From contig NZ_BAXA01000008.1 in the NCBI RefSeq assembly GCF_000698125.1, positions 62,001-126,000 on the forward strand: a DNA stretch of 64,000 nucleotides. Reading direction: 5' to 3'. Source of the DNA: Geomicrobium sp. JCM 19038 (lineage in GTDB: Bacteria; Bacillota; Bacilli; Bacillales; Marinococcaceae). Position numbers and translations under genes: made by a program. The notes under the pieces are model-generated. The model saw only the letters and a program-made list of their open reading frames with translations. It was not told the DNA's origin and searched no databases. Below are positions 54,993-63,619 of this stretch, in pieces; the first letter of the stretch is position 1; each line of letters begins with the position of its first letter.

Positions 54993-55435
54993 ATGACAGA
55001 GGCATCAAGAGAGCAGACCACACACGAGCGCACGTTAACGTTGCGCGGTGGGTTTTACCTCATGTTGCTCGGGCTCGTATTCGTTTTGTTGACGCTGCTT
55101 AACCCAGTGTATGTACAAACCGACGCACTCTTGTTTTTACTAGGCAGTTACTTTCTGGTGATGGCTCAATCTTCTTTTTAATTGTTGAGCCGTTATCTAT
55201 ACCAGAGCGAAAGGAATTACGTGCGCTCAACATTGTGAACGCGTTTGGTCTTGTTCTTACGATTGTATTATTTGTGTATCATGCGATGACGTTTCAGGTG
55301 ACAGGATTTGGTATTACGGTAACGAGTCTACTCGTTCTTTTATGGATAGCTGCTTTTATGCTGATCCGCCGTCAAACTCATAACAAAGAAGAGTACATGA
55401 ATGTAGAGAAAGAAGATCAAAGTGAAAGCAGGTGA
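54993..55435 (+). CDS. Four-helix membrane protein, frameshifted
   Basis: MTEASREQTTHERTLTLRGG then helix FYLMLLGLVFVLLTLLNPVY, helix ALLFLLGSYFLVMAQS; the frame breaks near 55170-55176 and continues FLIVEPLSIPERKELRALNI, NAFGLVLTIVLFVYHAMTF, GFGITVTSLLVLLWIAAFML. One missing T restores 147 aa with four helices and a charged tail. No family recognised. GGGGTGATTCG precedes ATG 54993; it runs into the next small gene. Confidence 0.6.
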
Positions 55436-55440
55436 ATACG

Positions 55441-55632
55441 ATGAGTAATTTTAAATATGAACTTGTGAACTTTACGCGAGAAGGCATGGAGCTTAAGAAT
55501 ACGTGGATTAGAATGTCTGAACAAGAGAAGACGATGGCAATGAAAGATTACCCGTTTGACAAGCCATTTGAAGAAGTGATTGACGATTTAATTCGTTGGC
55601 GTGAAACGCTCGATAAAAATGATAATTTGTAG
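55441..55632 (+). CDS. Small hypothetical acidic protein
   Basis: 63 residues from ATG 55441, seven bases after AGGTGA: MSNFKYELVNFTREGMELKN ... YPFDKPFEEVIDDLIRWRET. Soluble, helical, no Cys. Six bases after the membrane protein gene, so cotranscribed, with a strong terminator behind. No family recognised. Confidence 0.6.
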   Translation: MSNFKYELVNFTREGMELKNTWIRMSEQEKTMAMKDYPFDKPFEEVIDDLIRWRETLDKNDNL

Positions 55633-55637
55633 AAATG

Positions 55638-55678
55638 AAACCGGCCTCTCTATCATCTAGAGAGGCCGGTTTGTCTTT
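55638..55678 (+). terminator. Rho-independent terminator
   Basis: AAACCGGCCTCTCTA, loop TCATC, TAGAGAGGCCGGTTT, then GTCTTTT. Confidence 0.9.
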
Positions 55679-55748
55679 TGTCCATGCACATGAGTTGAGG
55701 TTGCCAAGCATAGGCTAGTGTACAATCTCATTCGTGGAGTGGGTAAGT

Positions 55749-56200
55749 ATGAGTCGGAGTTTTGTATGGATCATGTTTAGCCTGTATATGGTGGCTGTTC
55801 TGTATATTACGATGTTTGCATGGAACTACGGGGCTTCATTAGGCCAGATGGTCCGGGTGGAAGGCATTACAATCTCATTCCAATTCGAAGTATCTATCGA
55901 ATTGGAGTGTTTAGCCCTGATGTTATAGATCCGATCAAAATTCTAATTGGAAATGTTCTTCTGTTCGTTCCGTTTGGTTTTTTTGTACCTTATCTTTTTA
56001 AGAAATTACGATCCCTTTGGAGAGTGATCGTAATTAGCGTTTTGTTCTCATTAAGTATTGAATTGTATCAGTTCTCGTTTACGTTTCGAGTAGCGGATGT
56101 GGATGACTTAATCTTAAATACTGCAGGAGCGATCATTGGATATGGTTGTTATCGAATCTTCACGTTTATTCAAAAGCGTGTTCATGTTTTCAAAGTGTAG
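55749..56200 (+). CDS. VanZ-family membrane protein, frameshifted
   Basis: Start MSRSFVWIMFSLYMVAVLYI, then after the break HYNLIPIRSIYRIGVF, GNVLLFVPFGFFVPYLFKKL and SIELYQFSFTFRVADVDDLI with LNTAGAIIGYG: the VanZ pattern (N-P-F/I-R-S near the first loop, SxxIELxQ, RxxDxDDLxxNxxG). One missing C at 55843-55845 (GGCCAG for GGCCCAG) restores 150 aa. VanZ-like proteins have been linked to teicoplanin or envelope-drug resistance, but most are uncharacterised. Confidence 0.82.
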
Positions 56201-56808
56201 CGGACGAAAAAACGGTAGCCTGCATAGACGAGCAAAAGGAACAATCCATAGAAAATTGCAACATAAATAAGACCGAGGGGGTTCGTTACGATCGTACTTC
56301 CTACTGTTGCAAATAGAATCATAGAAGGGATTTTTCCAATCGATGAGGCAATTGTATACGTAAGAAAACCGACGCGACTTAACGCACTATAGACGTTCAC
56401 GATAATGGAAGGCACGATCGGAATAAGTCGTGTTAAGAAGATCGTCATAAAGGCGTTACGCTCAAATAACAAATTGAGCTTAGAGAGCGTCGTATAGCGA
56501 TTCAGAATTCGCTGACCGAGGTCTTGATAACCATAACGAATAAATACAAACATGACGATCGAAGCAAGAGACGATCCGATCCAAGTGACGAGACTACCAA
56601 GATAAGGTCCATATATAGCACCTAGTATTCCTCCGATAATTGGGTAAGGAATGACTGGGAATAGGGAAAGTAATGTTGCAATCAATGCGGTGAGTAAAAT
56701 CGATTCTGTACCACCTGCATCCAGCCAAGAAGCGAACGATTCTCCATAAAGAAGAGCGATTAAGAATAGCGTTAAAAGTACTACAAAAACTAAAATTTTT
56801 CGTAACAT
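56182..56808 (-). CDS. TVP38/TMEM64 (DedA-superfamily) membrane protein
   Basis: 208 residues. Reentrant-loop region SLFPVIPYPIIGGILGAIYG with PYLGSLVTWIGSSLASI, the conserved arginine-containing helix IFLTRLIPIVPSIIVNVYSA, and SIGKIPSMILFATVGS. Five or six membrane segments. Related proteins scramble or flip lipids such as undecaprenyl phosphate; the substrate here is unknown. Overlaps the VanZ 3' end by 19 bases on the opposite strand. Confidence 0.85.
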   Translation of the reverse strand: MLRKILVFVVLLTLFLIALLYGESFASWLDAGGTESILLTALIATLLSLFPVIPYPIIGGILGAIYGPYLGSLVTWIGSSLASIVMFVFIRYGYQDLGQRILNRYTTLSKLNLLFERNAFMTIFLTRLIPIVPSIIVNVYSALSRVGFLTYTIASSIGKIPSMILFATVGSTIVTNPLGLIYVAIFYGLFLLLVYAGYRFFVRYTLKT

Positions 56809-56887
56809 GCGGTCACCTCACGTTTATTCTATCAAATTTTTGATAGAATAGATGCGTACGATCTAATGACAAATGAGGGTGAGTAAT

Positions 56888-57556
56888 ATGCGGAAAAAAT
56901 GGATGCAAGTAATGGGGATCGCACCATTATTAATGCTTGCAGCTTGTGGTACAGCAGAGGAAGAGGGTCTTGACGAATCTGCAGGAGATGAAGACGTTGC
57001 CCAAGATGAAGTTGATCAAGAGGAAACGGATGAATCATCAACGGAAGCGGACACCGAGGTGGATCGTAGTGATGCTATTGAGGCAGTTATGATTATGGAG
57101 GACGGCGGGGAAGTTGTTCTTGAGTTGTATCCGAATAACGCGCCAGAAACGGTTGAGAACTTCGTTACACTCGCAGAAGATGGTTTTTATGATGGTTTAA
57201 CGTTTCATCGCATCATACCTGGTTTTATGGTCCAAGGTGGAGATCCTGAAGGTTCGGGACAAGGAGGTTCACCAGACACAATTGCTGGAGAATTTGCTGC
57301 CAATGACTTTGAGAATCCGTTGGATCATACAGAAGGTGTCATTTCAATGGCAAGAACACCGGATCCGAACTCAGCGAGTTCACAATTCTTCATTATGGTC
57401 GGTGACCATCCATCCCTTGATGGTGAGTATGCTGCATTTGGAGAAGTGATCAGCGGGATGGATGTCGTCGATGACATTGCAGCCACTGAGGTTTCGGGAG
57501 AGACACCTGTTGAAGGTGAAGTACCGATCATTGAAATGATTACAATTGAATCGTGA
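56888..57556 (+). CDS. Cyclophilin-type peptidyl-prolyl isomerase, lipoprotein
   Basis: 222 residues. Lipobox LMLAAC (Cys about residue 20), an acidic linker of about 45 residues with many Asp/Glu, then a short bacterial cyclophilin: TVENFVTLAEDGFYDGLTFH, RIIPGFMVQGGDPEGSGQGG, SMARTPDPNSASSQFFIMVG and YAAFGEVISGMDVVDDI. Catalytic Arg and Phe/Gln residues are kept. It should fold exported proteins outside the membrane. ATG 56888 follows GAGGGTGAGTAAT; ATG 56873 precedes it without a site. Confidence 0.92.
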   Translation: MRKKWMQVMGIAPLLMLAACGTAEEEGLDESAGDEDVAQDEVDQEETDESSTEADTEVDRSDAIEAVMIMEDGGEVVLELYPNNAPETVENFVTLAEDGFYDGLTFHRIIPGFMVQGGDPEGSGQGGSPDTIAGEFAANDFENPLDHTEGVISMARTPDPNSASSQFFIMVGDHPSLDGEYAAFGEVISGMDVVDDIAATEVSGETPVEGEVPIIEMITIES

Positions 57557-57564
57557 CGAACATG

Positions 57565-57597
57565 AACTCATAGGTCGAGCAGGCCTATGAGTTTTTT
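57565..57597 (+). terminator. Terminator of the cyclophilin gene
   Basis: AACTCATAGG, loop, CCTATGAGTT and a T run; its end overlaps the 3' end of the convergent tetR gene. Confidence 0.85.
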
Positions 57598-58166
57598 GTG
57601 ATCAGCGAATTATAACTTCGCAAGATCAGCGAGGCCGCTTTCCGATACGTTTTAATACGGTCTTCGATAGATTCTTCACTCATATAAATCTCAACCCCGG
57701 TAAAAAATGCGCCAGCTAAAAAGCTAACTTCAGCAGGGTCTTCAATGATCCATTCTCCTCGTTCATGACCGAGTTTAAGCAAATCTTCAATACAACGATT
57801 GTATTGATCGTTAATTTCGATAACCTGATCATAAATCTCTTTGGACACAGCCATTCGTGCATAGAATTCCCCAGCAGCAACGCGTAGCGGATCGTAAGCA
57901 TCTTTTTTGGCGTTATAATCCGCAAACGCATACAGCTTCTCTTCCGCCGTGTTGTAAGTTTGTTCTTCTTTGTGCCATTCTTCGGACCAAGATTGATTGT
58001 CTTCTTTTAATATTCTAAGGAATAAAGCGTCTTTGTTTTTGAAATGATGATAGAGATTGCCTTTACTACTTTTCGAGGCTTTTACGATGTCGTTCATTGA
58101 CGTTTCCTTAAAGCCCTTTTCGATAAAGAGTTGTTTCGCTGATTCGATAATCACTTTTTCCTTCAT
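57585..58166 (-). CDS. TetR-family repressor
   Basis: 193 residues from ATG 58166, behind AAGGAGAAGATTTT. N-terminal helix-turn-helix (IESAKQLFIEKGFKETSMND, IVKASKSSKGNLYHHFKNKD), then a ligand domain of the YfiR/QacR-like kind (TetR_C_6-like). The frame is open for 41 codons further but these cross the operator and promoter. Divergent from an MFS exporter gene with a palindromic operator between, so it represses that exporter until a drug binds. Confidence 0.9.
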   Translation of the reverse strand: MKEKVIIESAKQLFIEKGFKETSMNDIVKASKSSKGNLYHHFKNKDALFLRILKEDNQSWSEEWHKEEQTYNTAEEKLYAFADYNAKKDAYDPLRVAAGEFYARMAVSKEIYDQVIEINDQYNRCIEDLLKLGHERGEWIIEDPAEVSFLAGAFFTGVEIYMSEESIEDRIKTYRKAASLILRSYNSLITKNS

Positions 58167-58178
58167 AAAATCTTCTCC

Positions 58179-58227
58179 TTGACGGTAATCGATTTCTGTC
58201 ATATAGTATAGACCGACCGTTCGGTCT
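58179..58227 (+). promoter_or_regulatory. MFS promoter with overlapping TetR operator
   Basis: TTGACG (58179-58184), 17-bp spacer, TATAGT (58202-58207); the palindrome AGACCGA-CCGT-TCGGTCT at 58210-58227 covers the predicted start, so a bound TetR protein would block it. Confidence 0.75.
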
Positions 58228-58252
58228 GTGTAAAGAGTAAGGAGTGAAAATG

Positions 58253-59462
58253 ATGCCTGAAGAAATGCCTTTAATGCGCAATCGTACATTTGTATTAATG
58301 TTCATCGCGGGTATTTTTGCTGTTGTTGGTTTTAGTATGTTTTTGACCACTGTATCGTGGTTTGCAGTGACTGAGATGGATTCGGCAATGGCAGTCGGTT
58401 TAGTATTAATGGCAGCGACCATTCCCCGGTTAGTCATGATGGTTTTTGGTGGGGTTGTCGCTGATAAATATAAAAAAACGACGATTATGTTTATTACGAA
58501 CCTAACTCAAGGGGTTCTTTTATTTGTTTTGTACTTGTTTGTGGCGAATGACAACTTGACGTTAACGATTTTATTAATTTTAGCAGGTCTATTTGGTATG
58601 CTTGACGCGTTCTTTGGACCGGCAAGTACGTCGCTCATTCCAAAAATTGTTGCGAAAAAGCAATTGCAACGAGCAAATGCCGTTTTCCAAGGTGCAGACC
58701 AAATCTCATTTATTATCGGTCCAATCATTGCGGGATTAATGATGGAAACGGTAAGTATTGCAGGAAGTTTTCTCGTAGCGACGATTCTCGTATTATTCTC
58801 AGCAATCTTTATTTTCCCACCGCTAATTAAAGAAGCAGCAGTCGGGGAGAGGATTTCTCAAAGTCCGTTACAAGACTTGAAAGATGGTTTTCAATATGTC
58901 CGTAGTTCGAACTTTTTACTAATTGGACTTGTCGTCTTAATTACCTTGAATTTCTTCGTATTTGGTGCGCTTCACGTAGCGATTCCACTCCTTGTAGATA
59001 CACATGGTGGTTCACCGTTGAACTTAAGCTTTATGGAAGCAAGTCTAGGAGTTGGGATGCTTTTGGGGAGTGTTATTCTTGGTGCGTATACAATTAAACG
59101 ACGTCGTGGTGCGATGACCTTATACGGTTTACTCGCTTCTCTCGTCTTGTTTATCATTTTTGCACTCGTCCCAAGCTTAACGTGGTTGACGATCTTTATC
59201 TTCTTCATCGGTTTCTCGATGGTGTTTGTTTATATTCCGTTCTTTACAGTTGCTCAGGAGAATACAGATGGCCACATTATGTCGAGTGATGAGCATTATT
59301 TTTCTAGCTATGAATGGGTTTGACCCTGTTTCGTACGGTCTTGTAACGGGACTCGTTGCAACAGGCGTATCTGTACAGCTCGTCTTATTCGGTCTTGGAG
59401 TTGCCGGGTTACTCATTTGGTTCATCGTGTTCCTACGGGCAAAGCAGTTTAGAGAGGTTTAA
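58253..59462 (+). CDS. MFS drug exporter (MFS_3-like), frameshifted
   Basis: Twelve helices; motif A region FGGVVADKYKKTTIMFITNL and NAVFQGADQISFIIGPIIAG are typical of the macrolide-type MFS_3 exporters. The frame breaks at 59279-59282 after NTDGHIM; the end, RVMSIIFLAMNGFDPVSYGL to RAKQFREV, is in another frame. Here two bases are missing or one is extra (family reads HIMGRVMS, suggesting GG lost), giving about 403 aa. GGAG lies eight bases before ATG 58253. Controlled by the divergent TetR. Confidence 0.83.
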
Positions 59463-59522
59463 AACGATACAGAATCAGGTAAGTGTGTAGGAGAACCTTA
59501 AGGAAAGCATAGGTGATGAGTA

Positions 59523-60623
59523 GTGTCCAAGTTATTCGATCAAGGAAAGATTGGTAATCATATTCTAAGCAATCGATATATTGTTGCGCCGATGACGCGT
59601 GTGAGCGCCGAAGAAGACGGAACACCAAATGAACGAATGCACAAGTATTATGAGCGCTTCGCAAAGGGAGGCTTTGCTGCGGTCATTACTGAAGGAGTCT
59701 ACCCAGATACGATGCATAGCCAAGCGTATCGTTACCAAGGTGGGCTAGCGACTGAAAAGCATGCAATTGCATGGGCACCAATCGTTAAAAGCGTCAAAGA
59801 ACATGGTGCTTTAATGATTGCACAGCTTATGCACGGTGGTGCACAAACACAAGGAAACTATTATACAGACGAAACGGTCGCTCCTTCTGAATTCGCTCCA
59901 CCATCAGATAAGGTTGACGTTTACTACGGAAGTGGGCCATTCCCTACAGCAAAAGCGTTAACGGTCGATGAAATGAAGCAAGTACGAAATGGATTTGTGC
60001 AGTCAGCTCTTTTCGCACAACAAGCAGACTTTAGTGGCGTAGAGCTCCATGGCGCAAATGGTTATTTGCTTGATGAGTTCTTATCAGAAGTAAGCAATCA
60101 CCGAGAAGATGAGTACGGAGGCAGTGTGTTAAACCGTGTTCGCTTCTTAAAAGAAGTCATTGCCGACGTTCGTAAAGCGGTTGGCGATACGATGATGCTC
60201 GGTATTCGGATCTCTCAACTTAAAGCAACAAACGGCTCGTACAAGTGGCCAGGTGGCGAAGAGGATGCAAAGATCATTTTTAGTGAACTTGAAAAGACGA
60301 GTGTCGACTATATTCACATCTCTGACGATGATGCTTCCACTCCTGGGTTTGGTGAAGGTACGAAAACGATGGCCGAAGCAGCAAAACACTATAGTAATAA
60401 GCCAATTATTACGTGTGGTGACCTTGGGGATCCAAAGAAAGCATCGCAAGTTCTAGAAAAAGACCAAGCTGATTTTATCGGAGTTGCTAGACAAGCACTA
60501 GCGAACCCAGATACGCCAAAACGTGTACAAAATGAACAGCCGCTCGATGAGTTTAACGGCAAAGCAATTATGACACCGCAAGCATATGTAAAGGATTTTG
60601 AACTTAATTATGAGCAAGAGTAG
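59523..60623 (+). CDS. NADH:flavin oxidoreductase, old yellow enzyme family
   Basis: 366 residues, FMN TIM barrel. N-terminal NRYIVAPMTRVSAEEDGTPN, IAQLMHGGAQTQG, the active-site GVELHGANGYLLDEFLSEVS with HREDEYGGS, and FIGVARQALANPD binding the FMN phosphate. It reduces enones, nitro compounds or dienoyl-CoA-like substrates; lack of a C-terminal iron-sulfur/FAD half excludes FadH-type enzymes. It starts with GTG 59523 behind AGGTGATGA. Confidence 0.92.
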   Translation: MSKLFDQGKIGNHILSNRYIVAPMTRVSAEEDGTPNERMHKYYERFAKGGFAAVITEGVYPDTMHSQAYRYQGGLATEKHAIAWAPIVKSVKEHGALMIAQLMHGGAQTQGNYYTDETVAPSEFAPPSDKVDVYYGSGPFPTAKALTVDEMKQVRNGFVQSALFAQQADFSGVELHGANGYLLDEFLSEVSNHREDEYGGSVLNRVRFLKEVIADVRKAVGDTMMLGIRISQLKATNGSYKWPGGEEDAKIIFSELEKTSVDYIHISDDDASTPGFGEGTKTMAEAAKHYSNKPIITCGDLGDPKKASQVLEKDQADFIGVARQALANPDTPKRVQNEQPLDEFNGKAIMTPQAYVKDFELNYEQE

Positions 60624-60624
60624 G

Positions 60625-60658
60625 AAAAGCAAAGGTCATTATGACCTTTGCTTTTTTT
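60625..60658 (+). terminator. Bidirectional terminator
   Basis: AAAAGCAAAGGTCAT T ATGACCTTTGCTTTT and T run, between the OYE gene and the convergent membrane-protein gene. Confidence 0.9.
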
Positions 60659-61534
60659 CGAGTTGAACGCTAGTAATGATGTCAGGCACAGAATCGTTTT
60701 GCGCATAAAACGTAAGTCGATGCTCAAGATCTTCATATGTGGCTGAATGAATGAGCATTTCATGATCATACGAGAGGCGCACGGGTCCGTATGCTGCAAA
60801 AACCTCATCAAACACGCTATGAACGCCAACGCCAACTTCTGTTTGAGCACCACTTACTGAACTATAAATACTCGTCACATCGTTATTGCTCGTCGCAATC
60901 GTTAACTGTCGATCGATGGCTTCATCCATCGTATCCGCATAAATGCGTGTTCCTTGTGACCATTCTTCATCTGGAATTTCAACTAAATGATCGTATGTTG
61001 TGATCTCTTCATATAAGGAATAGGATCCTAATGTATGCCCTGTATGTTGAATAGATAATACAGGATTTGTGACGTAGCTTGTGATCATAAATGATGTTGC
61101 AATCATCATGATACTTCCGACGCCTACTGGGATCATTCGAAATCGTGTGAACGTCGTAAAATAGACAGAACAAACGAAAGCAACGATTGGAATTGTAAAT
61201 AAGCTACTTAACATAAATAAATCAATGGAGTAGTAAGGGTCATAGGCAGTCAATAAATAGACGTACACGCAATCCCCACCATCATTAGATACGAACTACT
61301 TCCTGCCACAGCCATTACTAGGCGCTTAGCGGTCGGTAAAGGCTGCCATTGACGGCGAAACAGCAGCCAAACACGAACGCTCATGATGATCCCAACAAAT
61401 GCCCCAATCAGCAAAATGATCGGAAAGAAGAAGACCGCCAATAGGATTGAAGTTAGCGAAACGATGATAAAAAGTGCAGCATTTGCAAAAAACAAACTTA
61501 GAGATCCGATCATCGGTGTTCGCATCTGATTCAT
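60639..61534 (-). CDS. Membrane protein of unknown function, partner of the PstS-like protein, frameshifted
   Basis: First frame: helices SLSLFFANAALFIIVSL, AVFFFPIILLIGAFVGIIM and AKRLVMAVAGSSSYLMMVG; second frame from VYVYLLTAYDPYYSIDLFML: two to three helices and an extracytoplasmic domain of about 130 residues (EEITTYDHLVEIPDEEWSQG, TIATSNNDVTSIYSSVSGAQ, SYDHEMLIHSATYEDLEHRL). One missing base near 61267 restores 298 aa. Its ATG overlaps the stop of the PstS-like gene (ATGA). No family recognised. Confidence 0.65.
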
Positions 61535-62712
61535 TGTTTTGATTCTCCTTCAACGAGTGGCGCATAACCTGTTTTTTCAATTAGTTGCTGCCCCTCGGGT
61601 CCTGTCATCCATTCAATTAGTTGGTGCACTTCCTCTGTTTCTTCTCCTTGACGAGTGATCGCATAAAAATCAGCTGTAATCGGGTACGTCCCAGCAGCAA
61701 TGTTTTCTTTTGACGGTTCAATGTCATTCACTTCAAGTAAGCGAATGCCGTCTGTTTTGTTCATTTCTGTCACGTAGTAACGAAATGAGAAACCGATCGC
61801 GTTTTGGTGATTTCGGTAATCCGATGTTTCTTGTAAGATGCCACCCATTCCGCTGATTAATTGTTCAGATGGTGGCTCCATAAGCGCACGGTCGCCCATT
61901 AGTCGTTGCAAGGCGGTTTGGGAGCCGCTCCCTTCTGGTCGTTGAAAGGCTTGTATCGTACCACTTGCTGCGCTTACTTCATTCCAATTCGTTACCTCAC
62001 CTGCGTATATATCTTGGATTTGTTCAAGTGTCAGGGAGTAAACGTCTTGCTCTTGATTTACAAAAAAGACAAACGCTTCTCGTCCAATCGGTGTTAATTC
62101 AAATTCCACGCTTTGTTCTTCAGCTGTTTGTCGTTGTTGCTCTGAAGGAGCTGGAGTGAAAATAATATCAACGTCACCGTAAATAAGGCTATCAAACGCG
62201 GTCGGCGTATTGGTCATACGTACAGCGCTTGAGTGTGAATCATATGTTGCTTCTGGGTAAACCGCTTCTGCGAAAGCAGCGTAAACCGGATAAAGAGCTG
62301 TTGAACCGTCTAGAACTGGAAGGTTTCGCTCGAGTGACAACGTGGATTCTTCCTCTAATGTGGCAAGTCGATCGTTATTGTCAAACGGCCGGTAAATCGA
62401 GACGTCCACTTCACTGTCGGAAATGGTCTCGAGCTGTGCAGTTTGATAGGCGTTGAATTCGAAAATTCCGACGATTGCAAGTGCGATTACGAGTGATGCA
62501 CCAAGCCCAATCCATCGAATTCTTGAGGTGAATAGATCAAAATACGTACTGATCATTAACACGAATAAGAAAGCCATCACTCCTAAAAGTACATACCAAT
62601 AAACAAGCGCTTGTCCCGTAACTAGAAGCATTATGCTCCCTACGACAGTAACGAGAAATGTTAAAAATAAAATGCCAATGATCGCCATAATCTTAGTAAA
62701 CAGCTGTCCCAT
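61531..62712 (-). CDS. Membrane-anchored PstS-like phosphate/anion-binding protein
   Basis: 393 residues. Three N-terminal helices (IMAIIGILFLTFLVTVVGSI, LVYWYVLLGVMAFLFVLMIS, WIGLGASLVIALAIVGIFEF) replace the usual signal peptide. The binding domain follows (PVLDGSTALYPVYAAFAEAV, TNTPTAFDSLIYGDVDIIFT, GSGSQTALQRLMGD-type loop with RPEGSGSQTALQ). The SGSxT anion site suggests phosphate or another oxyanion. No pstCAB is adjacent; only a membrane protein follows. ATG 62712 lies behind GAGGAGGGCACT. Confidence 0.82.
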   Translation of the reverse strand: MGQLFTKIMAIIGILFLTFLVTVVGSIMLLVTGQALVYWYVLLGVMAFLFVLMISTYFDLFTSRIRWIGLGASLVIALAIVGIFEFNAYQTAQLETISDSEVDVSIYRPFDNNDRLATLEEESTLSLERNLPVLDGSTALYPVYAAFAEAVYPEATYDSHSSAVRMTNTPTAFDSLIYGDVDIIFTPAPSEQQRQTAEEQSVEFELTPIGREAFVFFVNQEQDVYSLTLEQIQDIYAGEVTNWNEVSAASGTIQAFQRPEGSGSQTALQRLMGDRALMEPPSEQLISGMGGILQETSDYRNHQNAIGFSFRYYVTEMNKTDGIRLLEVNDIEPSKENIAAGTYPITADFYAITRQGEETEEVHQLIEWMTGPEGQQLIEKTGYAPLVEGESKQ

Positions 62713-62781
62713 AGTGCCCTCCTCATCCCTCTTAAAGCACTCTAAGTGTAGTGTTCGATGAAGCAAGCGTCAATAAGGAAG

Positions 62782-62810
62782 TTGAACTTTCTAGATGAGA
62801 ACATTATTCT
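62782..62810 (+). promoter_or_regulatory. Sigma-A promoter of the alarmone synthetase gene
   Basis: TTGAAC (62782-62787), 17-bp spacer, TATTCT (62805-62810); start near 62817, leaving a 15-nt leader with AGGAGG. Confidence 0.6.
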
Positions 62811-62831
62811 AGTAACAGGAGGACGAGCTAA

Positions 62832-63602
62832 ATGGAACATTCACAACAGACATTTCCAGTCGATCCAGCTGTTTTAAAGAAAATGAAAACTGAACTTACC
62901 CGGTTTATGATGACGTACAAATTCGCATTGGATGAGATGGATACGAAGATCAACATTCTGCAAGAAGAATTCCAATATGTTCATGATTACAATCCTATTG
63001 AGCATATTTCAACGCGATTAAAGTCACCAGAAAGCATTCTAGAAAAAGTACAACGAAAAAAATTGCCGTTAAACTTGGCGACAATTCGTAATGAATTAAA
63101 CGATATCGCAGGCATTCGAATCAATTGTTCGTTTCAAAAAGATATCTATAAAATTAAAGATATGTTAAGTGCGCACCAAGACTTGCGTGTCGTTGAAGTG
63201 AAAGATTATATTCAAGCACCAAAAGAGAATGGATACCGTAGTTTGCATTTGATTGCAGAATTACCGGTCTATATGTCAGATCGGGTTGAGCATGTTGCGG
63301 TCGAAATTCAGATACGAACCGTAGCAATGGATTTCTGGGCGAGTCTTGAACACAAGATCTTTTACAAATTTGGTGAGGTTGTACCGAATGACATGCGCCA
63401 TGAATTAAAAGAAGTGGCGGATATTGCAGCACAATTGGATACGCGCATGGAAGGCCTTCATAGAAGGTCTGAACAACATAAGGAACAATATTATGCACGA
63501 GAATCGATGAAGTCTCTTCAAGTCGATCAAAAGCAGTTTGCATTACCTGAACGTTTGCTACAAGCATTATCAAACACAAACGAAACCCCGAATGACAAGT
63601 GA
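62832..63602 (+). CDS. relP: Small alarmone synthetase, YwaC/RelP type
   Basis: 256 residues. Only a synthetase domain: YKFALDEMDTKINILQEEF, NPIEHISTRLKSPESILEKV, ELNDIAGIRINCSFQKDIYK, the substrate loop DYIQAPKENGYRSLHLIAEL and EIQIRTVAMDFWASLEHKIF. Sequence detail is closer to B. subtilis YwaC (SAS2/RelP) than to YjbM. It makes (p)ppGpp from ATP and GDP/GTP under envelope or alkaline stress. The C-terminal tail is about 40 residues longer than YwaC. The terminator begins in its last codons. Confidence 0.92.
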   Translation: MEHSQQTFPVDPAVLKKMKTELTRFMMTYKFALDEMDTKINILQEEFQYVHDYNPIEHISTRLKSPESILEKVQRKKLPLNLATIRNELNDIAGIRINCSFQKDIYKIKDMLSAHQDLRVVEVKDYIQAPKENGYRSLHLIAELPVYMSDRVEHVAVEIQIRTVAMDFWASLEHKIFYKFGEVVPNDMRHELKEVADIAAQLDTRMEGLHRRSEQHKEQYYARESMKSLQVDQKQFALPERLLQALSNTNETPNDK

Positions 63603-63618
63603 GTCATCCGGGGTTTTT
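63583..63618. terminator. Bidirectional terminator
   Basis: AAACCCCGAATGAC, loop, GTCATCCGGGGTTTTT between relP and nhaC, overlapping the relP 3' end. Confidence 0.85.
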
Positions 63619-63619
63619 A

